A stretch of 64,000 nt of DNA from Chryseobacterium aahli. Its GTDB lineage: Bacteria; Bacteroidota; Bacteroidia; Flavobacteriales; Weeksellaceae. The notes beneath the pieces were generated by a model. It did not search any database and was not told the origin of the DNA. It saw only the letters and a list, made by a program, of their open reading frames with translations. Each line of letters starts with the position of its first letter. The first letter of the stretch is position 1. Location of the stretch: assembly GCF_022699665.1 (NCBI RefSeq), contig NZ_JALDNB010000015.1, positions 1 to 64,000 on the forward strand. Direction: 5' to 3'. The position numbers and the translations under genes were made by a program. Positions 33,408 to 42,131 of the stretch are shown here, one piece after another.

Positions 33408-34208
33408 ATGAAATATTCTACAATTTTACTTTTTTCAGGACTTATTGTTCTTTCAGCTTGTAATGAAAAATCTGAAAAATCAAAGTGGCTTCCTGATGTT
33501 ACCAATAAAGATCACGGACCTTTAAAACAAAAAGAATTTAGCGGAAATTTTGACGAAATTGAAGTTTCTCAGGCGATTGAAGCCGAAATTATTAAATCTG
33601 ATGTTGAAAAAGTAGTGATTTCTGCACCTGCAAATATCATCGATGAGGTGTTGGTTGATAACAGCGGTGGCGAACTTCATATTCATTATAAAACGGGTTT
33701 CCGAGTGATGAATACAAATAATGTGAAAGCGAAAATTTACGCCAAAGATTTCTCTAAACTGGAAGCCAATTCTGCTGCGATTATTGTCGTAAGAGATCAG
33801 TTTACACAAGATAAAACGGATGTTGAAATTTCGAGTGCGGGTCATATTTCAGGAAAACTGGAAGCGAATGATATGGATATTGATGCAGGAAGCAGCGGAA
33901 CTTTTAAAGGAAATATCTGGGCGGTCAATCTGAATGTTGAAGCTTCTTCGGCTGGGGAAGTAACCATCTCAGGTAAAAGTAAAAATGCCAACCTAACTTC
34001 ATCGTCAGGAAGCAGTATTTCGGCAAAAGAGGTGATGGTAGAAAACCTAAAAGCTGATGCGTCAAGCGGTGCCAGTGTTGAAGTAAGTGCCAGTTCGACA
34101 GTTGAAGGATCGGCGTCTTCTGGAGGAAGTGTCAATGTTTATAAAAAAGGAAATGTAACGACCGTGAAAAAAGAAGAAAGCAGCGGTGGAAGCGTTTCTA
34201 TTCAATAA
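33408..34208 (+). CDS. Head-GIN domain (DUF2807) lipoprotein
   Basis: A 266-aa lipoprotein: signal peptide with lipobox LSAC (Cys18), a short linker, then a DUF2807/head-GIN right-handed beta-helix (about 45-235). Its repeating pattern DVEISSAGHISGKLEANDMDIDAGS and NLTSSSGSSISAKEV is the usual ~20-residue rung. The family occurs mainly in Bacteroidota envelopes, and its ligands are unknown. The stop codon abuts the convergent kefC stop (34208/34209), with no room for a terminator between them. Confidence 0.88.
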   Translation: MKYSTILLFSGLIVLSACNEKSEKSKWLPDVTNKDHGPLKQKEFSGNFDEIEVSQAIEAEIIKSDVEKVVISAPANIIDEVLVDNSGGELHIHYKTGFRVMNTNNVKAKIYAKDFSKLEANSAAIIVVRDQFTQDKTDVEISSAGHISGKLEANDMDIDAGSSGTFKGNIWAVNLNVEASSAGEVTISGKSKNANLTSSSGSSISAKEVMVENLKADASSGASVEVSASSTVEGSASSGGSVNVYKKGNVTTVKKEESSGGSVSIQ

Positions 34209-36092
34209 TTAATCTTTTTCCTCATCGTCTTCCTCGGCGGTTGATGAAGAACCTTCCCAATTTTTACCATCAAAATTGAGATTATCATAAGCTAAAAGCT
34301 CCTCCTCTCTCTGGAGGAGTTCTTTTGTTGTAAACAAACGGATTTCATCATCGTCATCAGACTTTGCCAGTTTTCTGATAGAAGCTTTATCAATAGCCAT
34401 AAAACGCTGGCCAAGACGACGTGCGGCATACTTTCGCATTCCGGTTTCATGAAGAACGTCAACCGCCATATCTACGGCTGTGCCTAAAGTTTCGCGGTAA
34501 ATATTGTCGATTCCGTTATTTAAATAAGTGTAGGCGTCAATTCTGTTTTTTGCCCGCACAAATATTTTCACATCAGGATAATGTTCACTCACCAATTCTG
34601 CTATAAATTTGTTGTCACCTGAATTATCAAGACAAAGAATTAAAATTTCGGCATCTTCAATTCCGGCAGCTCTTAATACGGGAATTCTCGTGGCGTCGCC
34701 GTAATATACTTTAAAACCATATCCTCGCAATAACTTCACACGGTCAGAATCTCTGTCGAGAACGGTTGCGGAAATTTTATTAGCTTTCAATAAGCGTCCA
34801 ACAGTGCTTCCAAAATGCCCAAAACCAACGATGATAATTTTCTTTTGTGCAATATTGTTTTCAAGAATATTAAAATCACTTTTTTCGTCAGGAATTTCTT
34901 TAATGAATCTTGGTGTTATTATTTTATCATTAATAATTAATAGAAATGGAGTGATACACATGGTAATCGCTGTAACTGCCATCATCTGTGCATTTAATTC
35001 TTCCCCAAAAAGATACAAATCTGAACCATAATTAATCAATACAAAAGCAAATTCCCCAACCTGAGAGAGTGCAAAGGCATAGAATAAACTTTGAGGATTA
35101 TCCATTTTGAAAAATTTACCAATAGAAAAAAGAACTGTAAATTTCACGGCTAGAACAGCGAAAACTGTCGAAAAGATAAACAGAGGATCAGCTGTAATAA
35201 CATTAAAATTCATTGTTGAACCAACGCTCACAAAGAAAACAGCCAAAAGCAATCCTTTAAACGGATCAATCTGCGCTTCCAATTCATGCCGAAATTCACT
35301 GTTGGCCAACATTACACCTGCCAAGAAAGCTCCTAATGCCGGAGATAATCCAATAGAAACCATTAATTCTGAAACTCCGATGACTAAGAAAAGGGAGGAG
35401 GCAGTCAATAATTCTGTCATTCCCGCTTTTGAAACATATCTTAAAAAGGGAACGAAAACATATCTTCCCAATAGAATTAATATGACAACGCCCATGATGA
35501 CCGTTCCGGCCTGCAGCCATTCCGGAAGTTTTTGGATTAAAACCTGAACTTCATTTTCGTTTTGAGTTGCTTTAGAATGTGCCAGCAATGGCAAGATTGC
35601 CAAAATAGGAATCACTGCAATATCCTGAAACAAAAGGGTAGAGAATGATGCTTCACCAGCGACGGTTTTAAAATTGTTTTTTTCCTGTAAAGTCTGAAGA
35701 ACAATGGCCGTCGAGGAAAGTGCAAAACACATTGCGATGGCGAATGCTTTATCGGTTTTCCAGCCGAATGTGATGAAAATTAAAAATAATAACGAAATCG
35801 TCAAAACTGTTTGGGTAAGACCTAAACCCAAGATTTTCTTCCTCATTTCCCAGAATTTTCTGGGCTCCAATTCTAATCCGACTAAAAATAAAAGCATAAT
35901 CACCCCAAATTCACTGGCATGCATGATGTCGTTAACGTCTTTTCCTGTCAGTTTGAGAACATAAGGACCAATAATAATTCCACCTAAAATATAGCCGATG
36001 ACTGAACTTAAGCCCAATTTTCTCGCTAGCGGAACCATAATAATGGCAACGCCCAAGAAAAGCAGGGTATTCATGGCTAAAGTAGATTCCAT
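34209..36092 (-). CDS. kefC: CPA2-type cation:proton antiporter / K+ efflux protein with RCK domain
   Basis: A 627-aa KefB/KefC-like transporter. About 12 membrane helices (1-385) include VIGYILGGIIIGPYVL and GLSPALGAFLAGVMLANSEFRHELE. A cytoplasmic TrkA-N/RCK domain follows (KKIIIVGFGHFGSTVGRLL, Rossmann GxGxxG-like at ~413), then a charged acidic C-terminal tail. It effluxes K+ in exchange for protons, typically under electrophile stress. The kefF-like gene ends one base upstream, so the pair is an operon as in Enterobacteria, which supports the KefC assignment. It is convergent with the head-GIN gene. Confidence 0.9.
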   Translation of the reverse strand: MESTLAMNTLLFLGVAIIMVPLARKLGLSSVIGYILGGIIIGPYVLKLTGKDVNDIMHASEFGVIMLLFLVGLELEPRKFWEMRKKILGLGLTQTVLTISLLFLIFITFGWKTDKAFAIAMCFALSSTAIVLQTLQEKNNFKTVAGEASFSTLLFQDIAVIPILAILPLLAHSKATQNENEVQVLIQKLPEWLQAGTVIMGVVILILLGRYVFVPFLRYVSKAGMTELLTASSLFLVIGVSELMVSIGLSPALGAFLAGVMLANSEFRHELEAQIDPFKGLLLAVFFVSVGSTMNFNVITADPLFIFSTVFAVLAVKFTVLFSIGKFFKMDNPQSLFYAFALSQVGEFAFVLINYGSDLYLFGEELNAQMMAVTAITMCITPFLLIINDKIITPRFIKEIPDEKSDFNILENNIAQKKIIIVGFGHFGSTVGRLLKANKISATVLDRDSDRVKLLRGYGFKVYYGDATRIPVLRAAGIEDAEILILCLDNSGDNKFIAELVSEHYPDVKIFVRAKNRIDAYTYLNNGIDNIYRETLGTAVDMAVDVLHETGMRKYAARRLGQRFMAIDKASIRKLAKSDDDDEIRLFTTKELLQREEELLAYDNLNFDGKNWEGSSSTAEEDDEEKD

Positions 36093-36093
36093 C

Positions 36094-36615
36094 TTATTGA
36101 TTTAATAGTTCTGCGAATTTTTGTTTTTGTAAAATGATTTCTTTTTTTGAAAGTTTATTTGCTTCGTAGACGATAATGATGTCTTTGATGTTGGCTTTGA
36201 AAACTTTTAGCGAAACAATCAGCCCGCTGATCAGTTCTTCAACAGTGTACCCATATGTTCCTTCTTTGCTGAAAGATCTTTCTTTTCCGCCGGTGGTTAC
36301 AACGATGTAGACTTCTTTGCCTTCCAAAGGATTGTCTTCTTCTTCGTTGAGCCAATTTCTGTCGAAAACTTCGTCAATCCAAAGTCTCAGCAAAGGTGGC
36401 ATTCCGAACCAGATAATTGGAAACTGAAAGATAAATCGGTCGTAATTTTTCAACCTTTTCCGCTCGCGAAAAGCGGCAATATGAAAATCAGGATATTCTT
36501 CGTAAAGGTCGCGTAAGGTAAAATGCTGGTGACGAACGTAGAAGTTAATCAACTCTACGTTTGAGTTTGAGTGTTCCAGATAAGGATGCGCAAAAACTAC
36601 CAGCGTTTTCTTCAT
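36094..36615 (-). CDS. kefF: KefF-like NAD(P)H-dependent oxidoreductase
   Basis: A 173-aa flavodoxin-fold quinone reductase-like protein: MKKTLVVFAHPYLEHSNSN opening, FIFQFPIIWFGMPPLLRLWIDEVF, and the VVTTGGKERSFSKEGTYGYTVEELI flavin-binding loop. In E. coli the ancillary protein KefF activates KefC. It lies one base from the start of the kefC-like gene, which gives a plausible functional unit. Confidence 0.9.
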   Translation of the reverse strand: MKKTLVVFAHPYLEHSNSNVELINFYVRHQHFTLRDLYEEYPDFHIAAFRERKRLKNYDRFIFQFPIIWFGMPPLLRLWIDEVFDRNWLNEEEDNPLEGKEVYIVVTTGGKERSFSKEGTYGYTVEELISGLIVSLKVFKANIKDIIIVYEANKLSKKEIILQKQKFAELLNQ

Positions 36616-36728
36616 AGAACCTGTTTTCAGTAAATATAATGAAAATTGAGTAAAATATGAACGGTTTTGATAGGTTTAATGAAATTTTAATCGAGGGAAA
36701 ATGAAATTAATAATTTTTAAATTAAAAT

Positions 36729-37130
36729 TCATTTTCCGTGAGTAAGCTTAATTACTTTTCCATCTTTGGAATTGATAATTATAAGAAAAGTTCCTCCAAT
36801 AGTTGGTTTTGGAAAAGTCCCGTTAATAATATAATATCCATCAATGAAGTTTACATCATAAGGTCTTTGTTTGATAATATTGTCTTTACCATATATCGGA
36901 AACAAAATACTTTCGGCAATTTCTACCGCTGTTTTTGAATTGGGGATTACTTTTGTTGGAGAAAATTCATTATTGATTTTTGCGTTTTCTAATTCCTCTT
37001 TAGCATATTCAGAATCTTTACTTTCGGTGAAAATTTGAGTTTGACTTAATTCATTTTTTGAATTTGATGTTTTTTCAGAACATGAAAACAGGAATGGGGT
37101 AATTGCGAATAGAAACAGTGTTTTCTTCAT
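36729..37130 (-). CDS. Lipoprotein with NTF2-fold immunity-type domain
   Basis: A 133-aa lipoprotein (lipobox LFSC, Cys17). The C-terminal ~70 residues (TAVEIAESILFPIYGKDNIIKQRPYDV ... TFPKPTIGGTFLIIINSKDGKVIKLTHGK) match the pattern of the NTF2-fold immunity protein domain, also seen in YbbC/YhhH proteins of Rhs loci. It would sit in the periplasm or on the outer membrane. No toxin, Rhs, VgrG or polymorphic toxin gene is adjacent, so this is an orphan. Confidence 0.75.
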   Translation of the reverse strand: MKKTLFLFAITPFLFSCSEKTSNSKNELSQTQIFTESKDSEYAKEELENAKINNEFSPTKVIPNSKTAVEIAESILFPIYGKDNIIKQRPYDVNFIDGYYIINGTFPKPTIGGTFLIIINSKDGKVIKLTHGK

Positions 37131-37194
37131 TTATTTTAGTCAAATTTGAGATGAAAAATATGCGATTTTATTTAAGAATTACATCTTTGTATTG

Positions 37195-37998
37195 CTACCA
37201 TCCTCCAGACGCACCCCCGCCTCCAAAACTGCCGCCACCTCCGAAGCCGCCAAAACCGCCGCCACCTCCGGAACTTCCTCCGCCGAAGCCTCCACCACCA
37301 AAACTGCCGGGAAAAGGGAAAGGGAAGAATCCGCCAGGGTAATTTCTTCGTCCTCTTCGGCTAATCATGACATCGCCGTCATCGTCGCCACCGCCTTTAT
37401 TTCTGAAAAGGAAGATCAGAATAATGAAGATCACAAATCCGATAAGGAGGAGTTTTGAAACATTTATGTTGCCTGATTTTTTATGATTGGTTAACGGTTT
37501 GAACTTTCCCTGAACCGCATCCATAATGGCCGTCGTTCCGCCATTGATTCCTTCATACCATTTTCCCTGTTTAAAATTTGGGGTTACGATGTAATCTAAA
37601 ATCTGTCCGGCAACTGATGCTGTTAGATATTGTTCAACTGCCCGTCCTTGCTGGATTGACATAGTTCTGTCTTGAGTGGCAATCAGGAAAACAATTCCGT
37701 TATCAACATCTTTTTGTCCGATTCCCCATTTTTCACCAAACATCGTTGCGAGATAATTGATGTCTTCGCCTTTGGTTGACGGAATGATGATTACTTCAAT
37801 TTCCGTTGAGGTAGAATCTGCAAATTTAATGAGCTTATTGTTGAGTTCAGTTTTTTCCTGCTGCGTCAGCAAATTGCCTTCATCATACACCGGATATAAA
37901 ACCGCAGGTTTTTCAGGAATAGTGTATTGTGCCGATACGATAGTGTACAAGCAAAGGAATATAAATGAAAATAATATTTTAAGAGAACGTAATCTCAT
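37195..37998 (-). CDS. TPM domain membrane protein with glycine-rich tail
   Basis: A 267-aa protein with a signal peptide (MRLRSLKILFSFIFLCLYTIVSAQ), an extracytoplasmic TPM domain (about 30-170: YPVYDEGNLLTQQEKTELNNKL ... IGQKDVDNGIVFLI ... GQILDYIVTPNFKQGKWYEG), one membrane helix (~182-200, LLLIGFVIFIILIFLF) and a C-terminal glycine/phenylalanine-rich tail (last ~45 residues). TPM domains are linked to photosystem repair in plants and to lipid or phosphatase functions elsewhere. It is the third gene of a lemA-TPM-TPM operon and overlaps the previous gene by 20 bp. Confidence 0.9.
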   Translation of the reverse strand: MRLRSLKILFSFIFLCLYTIVSAQYTIPEKPAVLYPVYDEGNLLTQQEKTELNNKLIKFADSTSTEIEVIIIPSTKGEDINYLATMFGEKWGIGQKDVDNGIVFLIATQDRTMSIQQGRAVEQYLTASVAGQILDYIVTPNFKQGKWYEGINGGTTAIMDAVQGKFKPLTNHKKSGNINVSKLLLIGFVIFIILIFLFRNKGGGDDDGDVMISRRGRRNYPGGFFPFPFPGSFGGGGFGGGSSGGGGGFGGFGGGGSFGGGGASGGW

Positions 37999-38407
37999 TG
38001 GGAAGTTCGTTGTGGTTTTCTCCCGTTACCGGAAAATGTTTTTTGAGTTCGAGACCGGTTTCGAGAATGGCACTTTTTAAAGCTTTGTGATAATTGCCTT
38101 TTGCAAATTCTGAAGTGATAAAGTCGTGCAGATGATCCCAATACGATTGATGTACTTTTGCATGAATGCCAGTGTCACCAATAATAGTAAGGTATTTCTT
38201 TTCAAAATTAATATGAAACAGAACCGCATTTTTTTCTTTGGTTTTATCTTTACATAATTCGTTGAAAACTTCATAAGCAATCTCTGCATTGTTATTTTCG
38301 GTGGTAGAATCAATATGTACGCAAATTTCTCCGGTAGAATGATTTTCTGCCGACTGAATAGCTTCCACGAGGGAAGCTATCTGTTGATCTGTTAGATATT
38401 GGCTCAT
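37979..38407 (-). CDS. Cytoplasmic TPM domain protein
   Basis: A 142-aa TPM-domain protein without signal peptide or membrane helix (MSQYLTDQQIASLVEAIQSAENHSTGEICVH, SSHEFAKGNYHKALKSAI-type C-terminus), paralogous to the next gene's domain. Its ATG overlaps the lemA stop (TAATG) and its 3' end overlaps the downstream TPM gene by 20 bp, so all three are translationally coupled. The pairing of one soluble and one membrane TPM protein with LemA is common in Bacteroidota. Confidence 0.9.
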   Translation of the reverse strand: MSQYLTDQQIASLVEAIQSAENHSTGEICVHIDSTTENNNAEIAYEVFNELCKDKTKEKNAVLFHINFEKKYLTIIGDTGIHAKVHQSYWDHLHDFITSEFAKGNYHKALKSAILETGLELKKHFPVTGENHNELPNEITFS

Positions 38408-39015
38408 TATTCTGTGAAAACGTCTGGTGCTTTTTCAGCTCCTGCAGCCGCTTTAAACTGTGGTCTTTCTTTGAAATTAGTGAAGTTTGCCAAGATGTTA
38501 TTCGGGAATGTTTTTATTGAAACATTGTATTTTTCCGCCGCTTTGTTGTAATTAACAGTTTCAAAACGAATGCTGTTCTCAATTGCAATATACTCGTTCT
38601 GGAAATTGATAAACTGCTGATCTGCCTTTAAATTTGGATAAGACTCAACAACTGCCATCAATCTGCTCAATGAACCGGATAATTCTCCCTGTGCTGCCTG
38701 GAATTTAGCCATATCAGCTTCAGTCATATTTGTAGGATCGATGTTGATCGATGTAGCTTTAGAACGAGCTTCCACAACTTTCGTCAGTGTTTCCTGCTCA
38801 AATTTTGAATAAGATTTTACTGTTCTTTCTAAATTCGGAATTAAATTGGCTCTTTTTTGATAGACTGTTTCAACGTTAGACCATTTTGTGTTGACGTTCT
38901 GTTCCTGCGTCACGAATTTATTGTATCCGCTTTTTCCCCAGAAAAATAATACAGCAACGATAATAAGTAGAGCAATACCGATGGTTCCGGCGCTCAGGCA
39001 ACCTTTGTTTTTCAT
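38407..39015 (-). CDS. LemA family membrane protein
   Basis: A 202-aa LemA protein: N-terminal membrane anchor (about 7-28), the SGYNKFVTQEQNVNTKWSNVETVYQKRANLIPNL signature, and a coiled-coil helical body ending in FNNYN-type KAAEKYNVSIKTFPNN. First gene of the lemA-TPM-TPM operon. Promoter box at 39122. Confidence 0.95.
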   Translation of the reverse strand: MKNKGCLSAGTIGIALLIIVAVLFFWGKSGYNKFVTQEQNVNTKWSNVETVYQKRANLIPNLERTVKSYSKFEQETLTKVVEARSKATSINIDPTNMTEADMAKFQAAQGELSGSLSRLMAVVESYPNLKADQQFINFQNEYIAIENSIRFETVNYNKAAEKYNVSIKTFPNNILANFTNFKERPQFKAAAGAEKAPDVFTE

Positions 39016-39121
39016 GTTTAAGTGTTTATTTGTTTCTAATAATTATTTGAATTAAATAATCTTCAAATTAAAAGGTTTTCAATGATGAAGATTTAATAAT
39101 TTAAAATTTTGTTGTGCTACC

Positions 39122-39129
39122 CAAATATA
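39122..39129 (-). promoter_or_regulatory. -7 box TATATTTG of the lemA operon
   Basis: Perfect TAnnTTTG on the minus strand, about 106 bp before the lemA ATG, back-to-back with the folA box 12 bp away. Confidence 0.55.
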
Positions 39130-39141
39130 CAAATTATGTGC

Positions 39142-39149
39142 TAATTTTG
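39142..39149 (+). promoter_or_regulatory. -7 box TAATTTTG of folA
   Basis: Perfect TAnnTTTG, 15 bp before the ATG at 39165. The short leader fits its position. Confidence 0.6.
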
Positions 39150-39164
39150 CAGAAAATAAATTGA

Positions 39165-39656
39165 ATGACAACAATAGTGGTGGCAATGGGCGAGAAAAAC
39201 GAAATTGGTGCTGATAACCAATTGCTTTGGCATCTCCCGAAAGATCTAAAACATTTTAAAGACCTCACATCGGGACACCCGATCATCATGGGAAGAAAAA
39301 CTTATGAAAGCATAGGTAAAGCACTTCCAAACCGTACCAATATTGTCATTTCCAGAAAGAAAAACTGGTTCGAAGAAGGGATTTTGATTGTAGGAAGCAT
39401 TAAAGAAGCTGTGAAATTTGCAAAGAAAATCGATGAAAATATCTTCATCATCGGTGGCGGAAATATTTACGAACAAACAATGGAAATTGCTGATAAGATT
39501 GAAGTTACTTTGGTAAAAGCGGAGTTGAAAGCCGATACGTTTTTCCCAAAAATCGACCCAAAAATCTGGAAGTTATCGGAAGAAGTTTTTCATGAGAAAG
39601 ATGATAAAAACCAATATGATTTCAGCTTTCAGACGTATGAGAAAATCGAACATTAA
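39165..39656 (+). CDS. folA: Dihydrofolate reductase
   Basis: A 163-aa DHFR: VVAMGEKNEIGADNQLLWHLPKDLKHFK with the active-site Trp/Asp region, HPIIMGRKTYESIGKALPNRTNIVISR, and FIIGGGNIYEQTM. It reduces dihydrofolate to tetrahydrofolate. Full length. thyA is not adjacent. It is divergent from the lemA operon with overlapping promoters. Confidence 0.97.
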   Translation: MTTIVVAMGEKNEIGADNQLLWHLPKDLKHFKDLTSGHPIIMGRKTYESIGKALPNRTNIVISRKKNWFEEGILIVGSIKEAVKFAKKIDENIFIIGGGNIYEQTMEIADKIEVTLVKAELKADTFFPKIDPKIWKLSEEVFHEKDDKNQYDFSFQTYEKIEH

Positions 39657-39716
39657 ATGTTGATGGTCGATTCTTTTACAAATGACGATATACAATGAAC
39701 AATCAACCAAATTTAT

Positions 39717-39724
39717 TATCTTTG
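39717..39724 (+). promoter_or_regulatory. -7 box TATCTTTG
   Basis: Perfect flavobacterial-type TATCTTTG, 18 bp before the ATG at 39743. Confidence 0.65.
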
Positions 39725-39742
39725 CACTTCTAAATTTTAATA

Positions 39743-40306
39743 ATGAATAAATACATAAAATTCGTAATTGCTGCTATTTTTATTGGAATAGGAATATATC
39801 TAATTTTTAATAGAAATTGGGGTTGGGGAGCTGTACTGATTATTCTTTCTGCTGTTCCAATTTTTCTTTTCTTTAAAAACGAAAATATCCTTTTGGCATT
39901 CTGGCAATTGAGAAAACAGGATATGGTAAAAGCGTCAAAGTTTTTAAATAATATTAAAGATTATAAAAGAGAGCTTCACAAAATCCAATACGGTTATTAC
40001 CACTACTTACAAGGTTTGGTTTTGGCTCAGGATCATCCTACGAAAGTTGAGCCTTTGATGAAAAAAGCGTTGGAATATGGACTCAATATGAAGCACGACA
40101 GAGCAATGGCTACTTTAAATCTAGCTGCAGGCGCAATTTCTAAAGGAAGAAGACAAGAAGGACAAAGACTTCTGGATGAAGCTAAAGCACTTGACACAGC
40201 GGGAATGATGACCGATCAAATCAAAATGATGAAAGATCAGTTGAAAATGCCTACAATGCAGAAGCATATTCACAATCCTCACATGAGAAACAGAGGGAAG
40301 TTTTAA
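39743..40306 (+). CDS. Inner membrane protein with C-terminal helical repeat region
   Basis: A 187-aa protein with two N-terminal membrane helices (about 5-50, KFVIAAIFIGIGIYLIF, WGWGAVLIILSAVPIFLFF) and a soluble part with TPR-like helical hairpins (residues 60-165, YHYLQGLVLAQDHPTKVEPLMKKALEYGL ... ATLNLAAGAISKGRRQEGQRLLDEA). It ends in a histidine/methionine-rich tail. The family is not named here; the organisation suggests a scaffold or assembly factor at the inner membrane. It has its own promoter and shares a bidirectional terminator with the convergent gene. Confidence 0.8.
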   Translation: MNKYIKFVIAAIFIGIGIYLIFNRNWGWGAVLIILSAVPIFLFFKNENILLAFWQLRKQDMVKASKFLNNIKDYKRELHKIQYGYYHYLQGLVLAQDHPTKVEPLMKKALEYGLNMKHDRAMATLNLAAGAISKGRRQEGQRLLDEAKALDTAGMMTDQIKMMKDQLKMPTMQKHIHNPHMRNRGKF

Positions 40307-40330
40307 TAAAACTATTCTTTTAAATAAAAT

Positions 40331-40362
40331 AAAAATGCACCAAATTGTTTGGTGCATTTTTT
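40331..40362. terminator. Bidirectional terminator
   Basis: AAAAATGCACCAAA / TTTGGTGCATTTTT, a 13-14 bp stem with a 3-nt loop, between convergent genes. Confidence 0.9.
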
Positions 40363-40900
40363 ATTTGTGGGATGCTGGCAGCGGCGGAGGAGGAGGTCCA
40401 GAATCTTCAAAGAATTTATCATTTGGATAAAGTTTCTTTCGTACTAAAAAGAGTTTATCAAGCTTTTCGAATTTATCCTTTAAACCTTCATTATTAAAAT
40501 ATTTAGTTTGATTTTTATTTGGATAATGAACAGTGACTATTGGGGAGCTGTAATCTCGTTTTGGTTTGTTTTCTTTTTCCAAGTATTTGAAATAATTTTC
40601 AAAGGAAAGAGTGTCATTTGAATCTATAAAGTAAGGGATTTTTGATAAAGTTTGTTGTTGTTTTGAAAATGAGCTAATTTCCGAATGTGTTTCTAAAAAT
40701 ATAGTATCATTTTGCTTAACAAAATTATAATTCTCGAACGCAGCAAACATACAGGCTGAATGATTGATGTTAACTTCTAAAGTGTCACCGTTGTCCATTG
40801 CTTGCGAAAATTGATAAAGATCTTTTTCCAAATCAAATTTACTTTCGCGTTTGCAAGAGAATAATAGCAATATCGTTAATGAAAAAATCTGATTTTTCAT
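40361..40900 (-). CDS. Lipoprotein of unknown function
   Basis: Not recognised. It is 179 aa with lipobox LFSC (Cys16, FLEKDLYQF follows) and acidic residues soon after the cysteine. It is mostly beta/charged, with LEVNINHSACMF and IVTVHYPNKNQTKYF, and has a proline-rich C-terminal tail (GPPPPPLPASHK). The tail could be a flexible linker or a binding peptide. It is four bases downstream of the TRIC-channel gene, so it may be co-transcribed. Confidence 0.65.
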   Translation of the reverse strand: MKNQIFSLTILLLFSCKRESKFDLEKDLYQFSQAMDNGDTLEVNINHSACMFAAFENYNFVKQNDTIFLETHSEISSFSKQQQTLSKIPYFIDSNDTLSFENYFKYLEKENKPKRDYSSPIVTVHYPNKNQTKYFNNEGLKDKFEKLDKLFLVRKKLYPNDKFFEDSGPPPPPLPASHK

Positions 40901-40903
40901 GAG

Positions 40904-41536
40904 CTACATTTCAGAATTACTCTCATACCCATAAAATTTCGGAATTTGCCAATGATACTTCACGGCTAATGTTCTCACACTTACAATCATTAAGATGGTG
41001 GAAATCTGAATAAAAGTATAAGATAGTGTAGTGAAATGGGTTAGTAATAAAAAAGTTGCACCACCTATGATACAGGCACTTGCATAAATTTCTTTTCTGA
41101 AAATCAATGGGATTCTATTCAATAAAATATCCCGAATAATTCCACCAAAACATCCGGTGATGGTTCCTAAGCCAATGCAAATTAAAGGATGGATGTCTGC
41201 GTTTAGACCTTTCTGTACGCCGATAATCGTAAATAATCCCAATCCGAAGCTGTCGAAAATAAATAAAGTGACTTTGAAATTTTTCTCAATCGATTTAAAG
41301 ACCATTGAAAAAATACTCGTTGCCAAAATAAGACCGCACATCAAAAGATCATGCATCCAAAAAACCGGAATATCCAAGAGTAAATCTCTTACCGTTCCAC
41401 CACCAACCGAAGTAACGAAGGCAATAATCAAAACTCCGAACGGATCAAGTCGCTTCTGCATCGCAGCAAAGCTCCCAGACATCGCAAAGGATATGGTTCC
41501 GAGAATTTCTATGATGAGATTGAACTGTTGATGCAT
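40904..41536 (-). CDS. TRIC family (UPF0126) membrane channel
   Basis: A 210-aa protein with about seven membrane helices and the twofold TRIC repeat marked by GGGTVRDLLLDIPVFWM and GGIIRDILLNRIPLIFRKEIYA. Prokaryotic TRIC proteins are trimeric cation-selective channels. The physiological role in this organism is unknown. It is separated by about 57 bp from coaD. Confidence 0.92.
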   Translation of the reverse strand: MHQQFNLIIEILGTISFAMSGSFAAMQKRLDPFGVLIIAFVTSVGGGTVRDLLLDIPVFWMHDLLMCGLILATSIFSMVFKSIEKNFKVTLFIFDSFGLGLFTIIGVQKGLNADIHPLICIGLGTITGCFGGIIRDILLNRIPLIFRKEIYASACIIGGATFLLLTHFTTLSYTFIQISTILMIVSVRTLAVKYHWQIPKFYGYESNSEM

Positions 41537-41593
41537 ATATTTATTAATGATAAAAACTCAGATTTGAATCAATTATCAACGATCATTTATCAA

Positions 41594-42058
41594 TTATTTT
41601 TCAACGCGCACTGCGTCAGGAACCAATAATTCATATTCGCCGCCATGATTGATAATTTCTCTCACGATGCTGCTGCTGATGAATGATTTTCCTGATGAGG
41701 TCAGTAAGAAAACGGTTTCGAGTTTTTTGTGGGCTAAAGTGCGATTGGTGTGAGCGATTGCTTTTTCAAATTCAAAATCTGCAGGATTTCTTAAACCTCG
41801 AAGGATAAACTGAGCATTTTTTTCAAAACAGTAATCGACCGTTAAACCTTCAAAATGATCTACTTCAACGTTGGGAAAGTCAGCGACCGAATTTTGGATG
41901 AATTCCATTCTTTTCTCAAGAGGAAACATATATTTCTTCTGAGAATTTTGTCCGATGGCAATAATCACCTTGTCGAAAAGTGCCGCAGCTCTCTCAATAA
42001 TATCGTAATGTCCTAATGTAATAGGATCAAAAGACCCCGGAAAAACAGCAATTTTCAT
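41594..42058 (-). CDS. coaD: Phosphopantetheine adenylyltransferase
   Basis: A 154-aa nucleotidyltransferase: AVFPGSFDPITLGHYDII (HxGH-type motif), GLTVDYCFE, the FILRGLRNPADFEFE region and TSSGKSFISSSIVREI. It makes dephospho-CoA from 4'-phosphopantetheine and ATP. Start at 42058 (MKIAVFPGSF), not the TTG two codons upstream. Confidence 0.96.
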   Translation of the reverse strand: MKIAVFPGSFDPITLGHYDIIERAAALFDKVIIAIGQNSQKKYMFPLEKRMEFIQNSVADFPNVEVDHFEGLTVDYCFEKNAQFILRGLRNPADFEFEKAIAHTNRTLAHKKLETVFLLTSSGKSFISSSIVREIINHGGEYELLVPDAVRVEK

Positions 42059-42131
42059 GCGCAAATAAAGTTATAAGTTATGGGTTATCAATTATGAGTT
42101 GTTATGTACTCTAATATCTAACTTCTAATAT

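Noticed and set aside
37103..37342. Proline-rich plus-strand ORF
   Set aside because: It is the antisense of the glycine-rich tail of the TPM protein; the composition is a mirror artefact.
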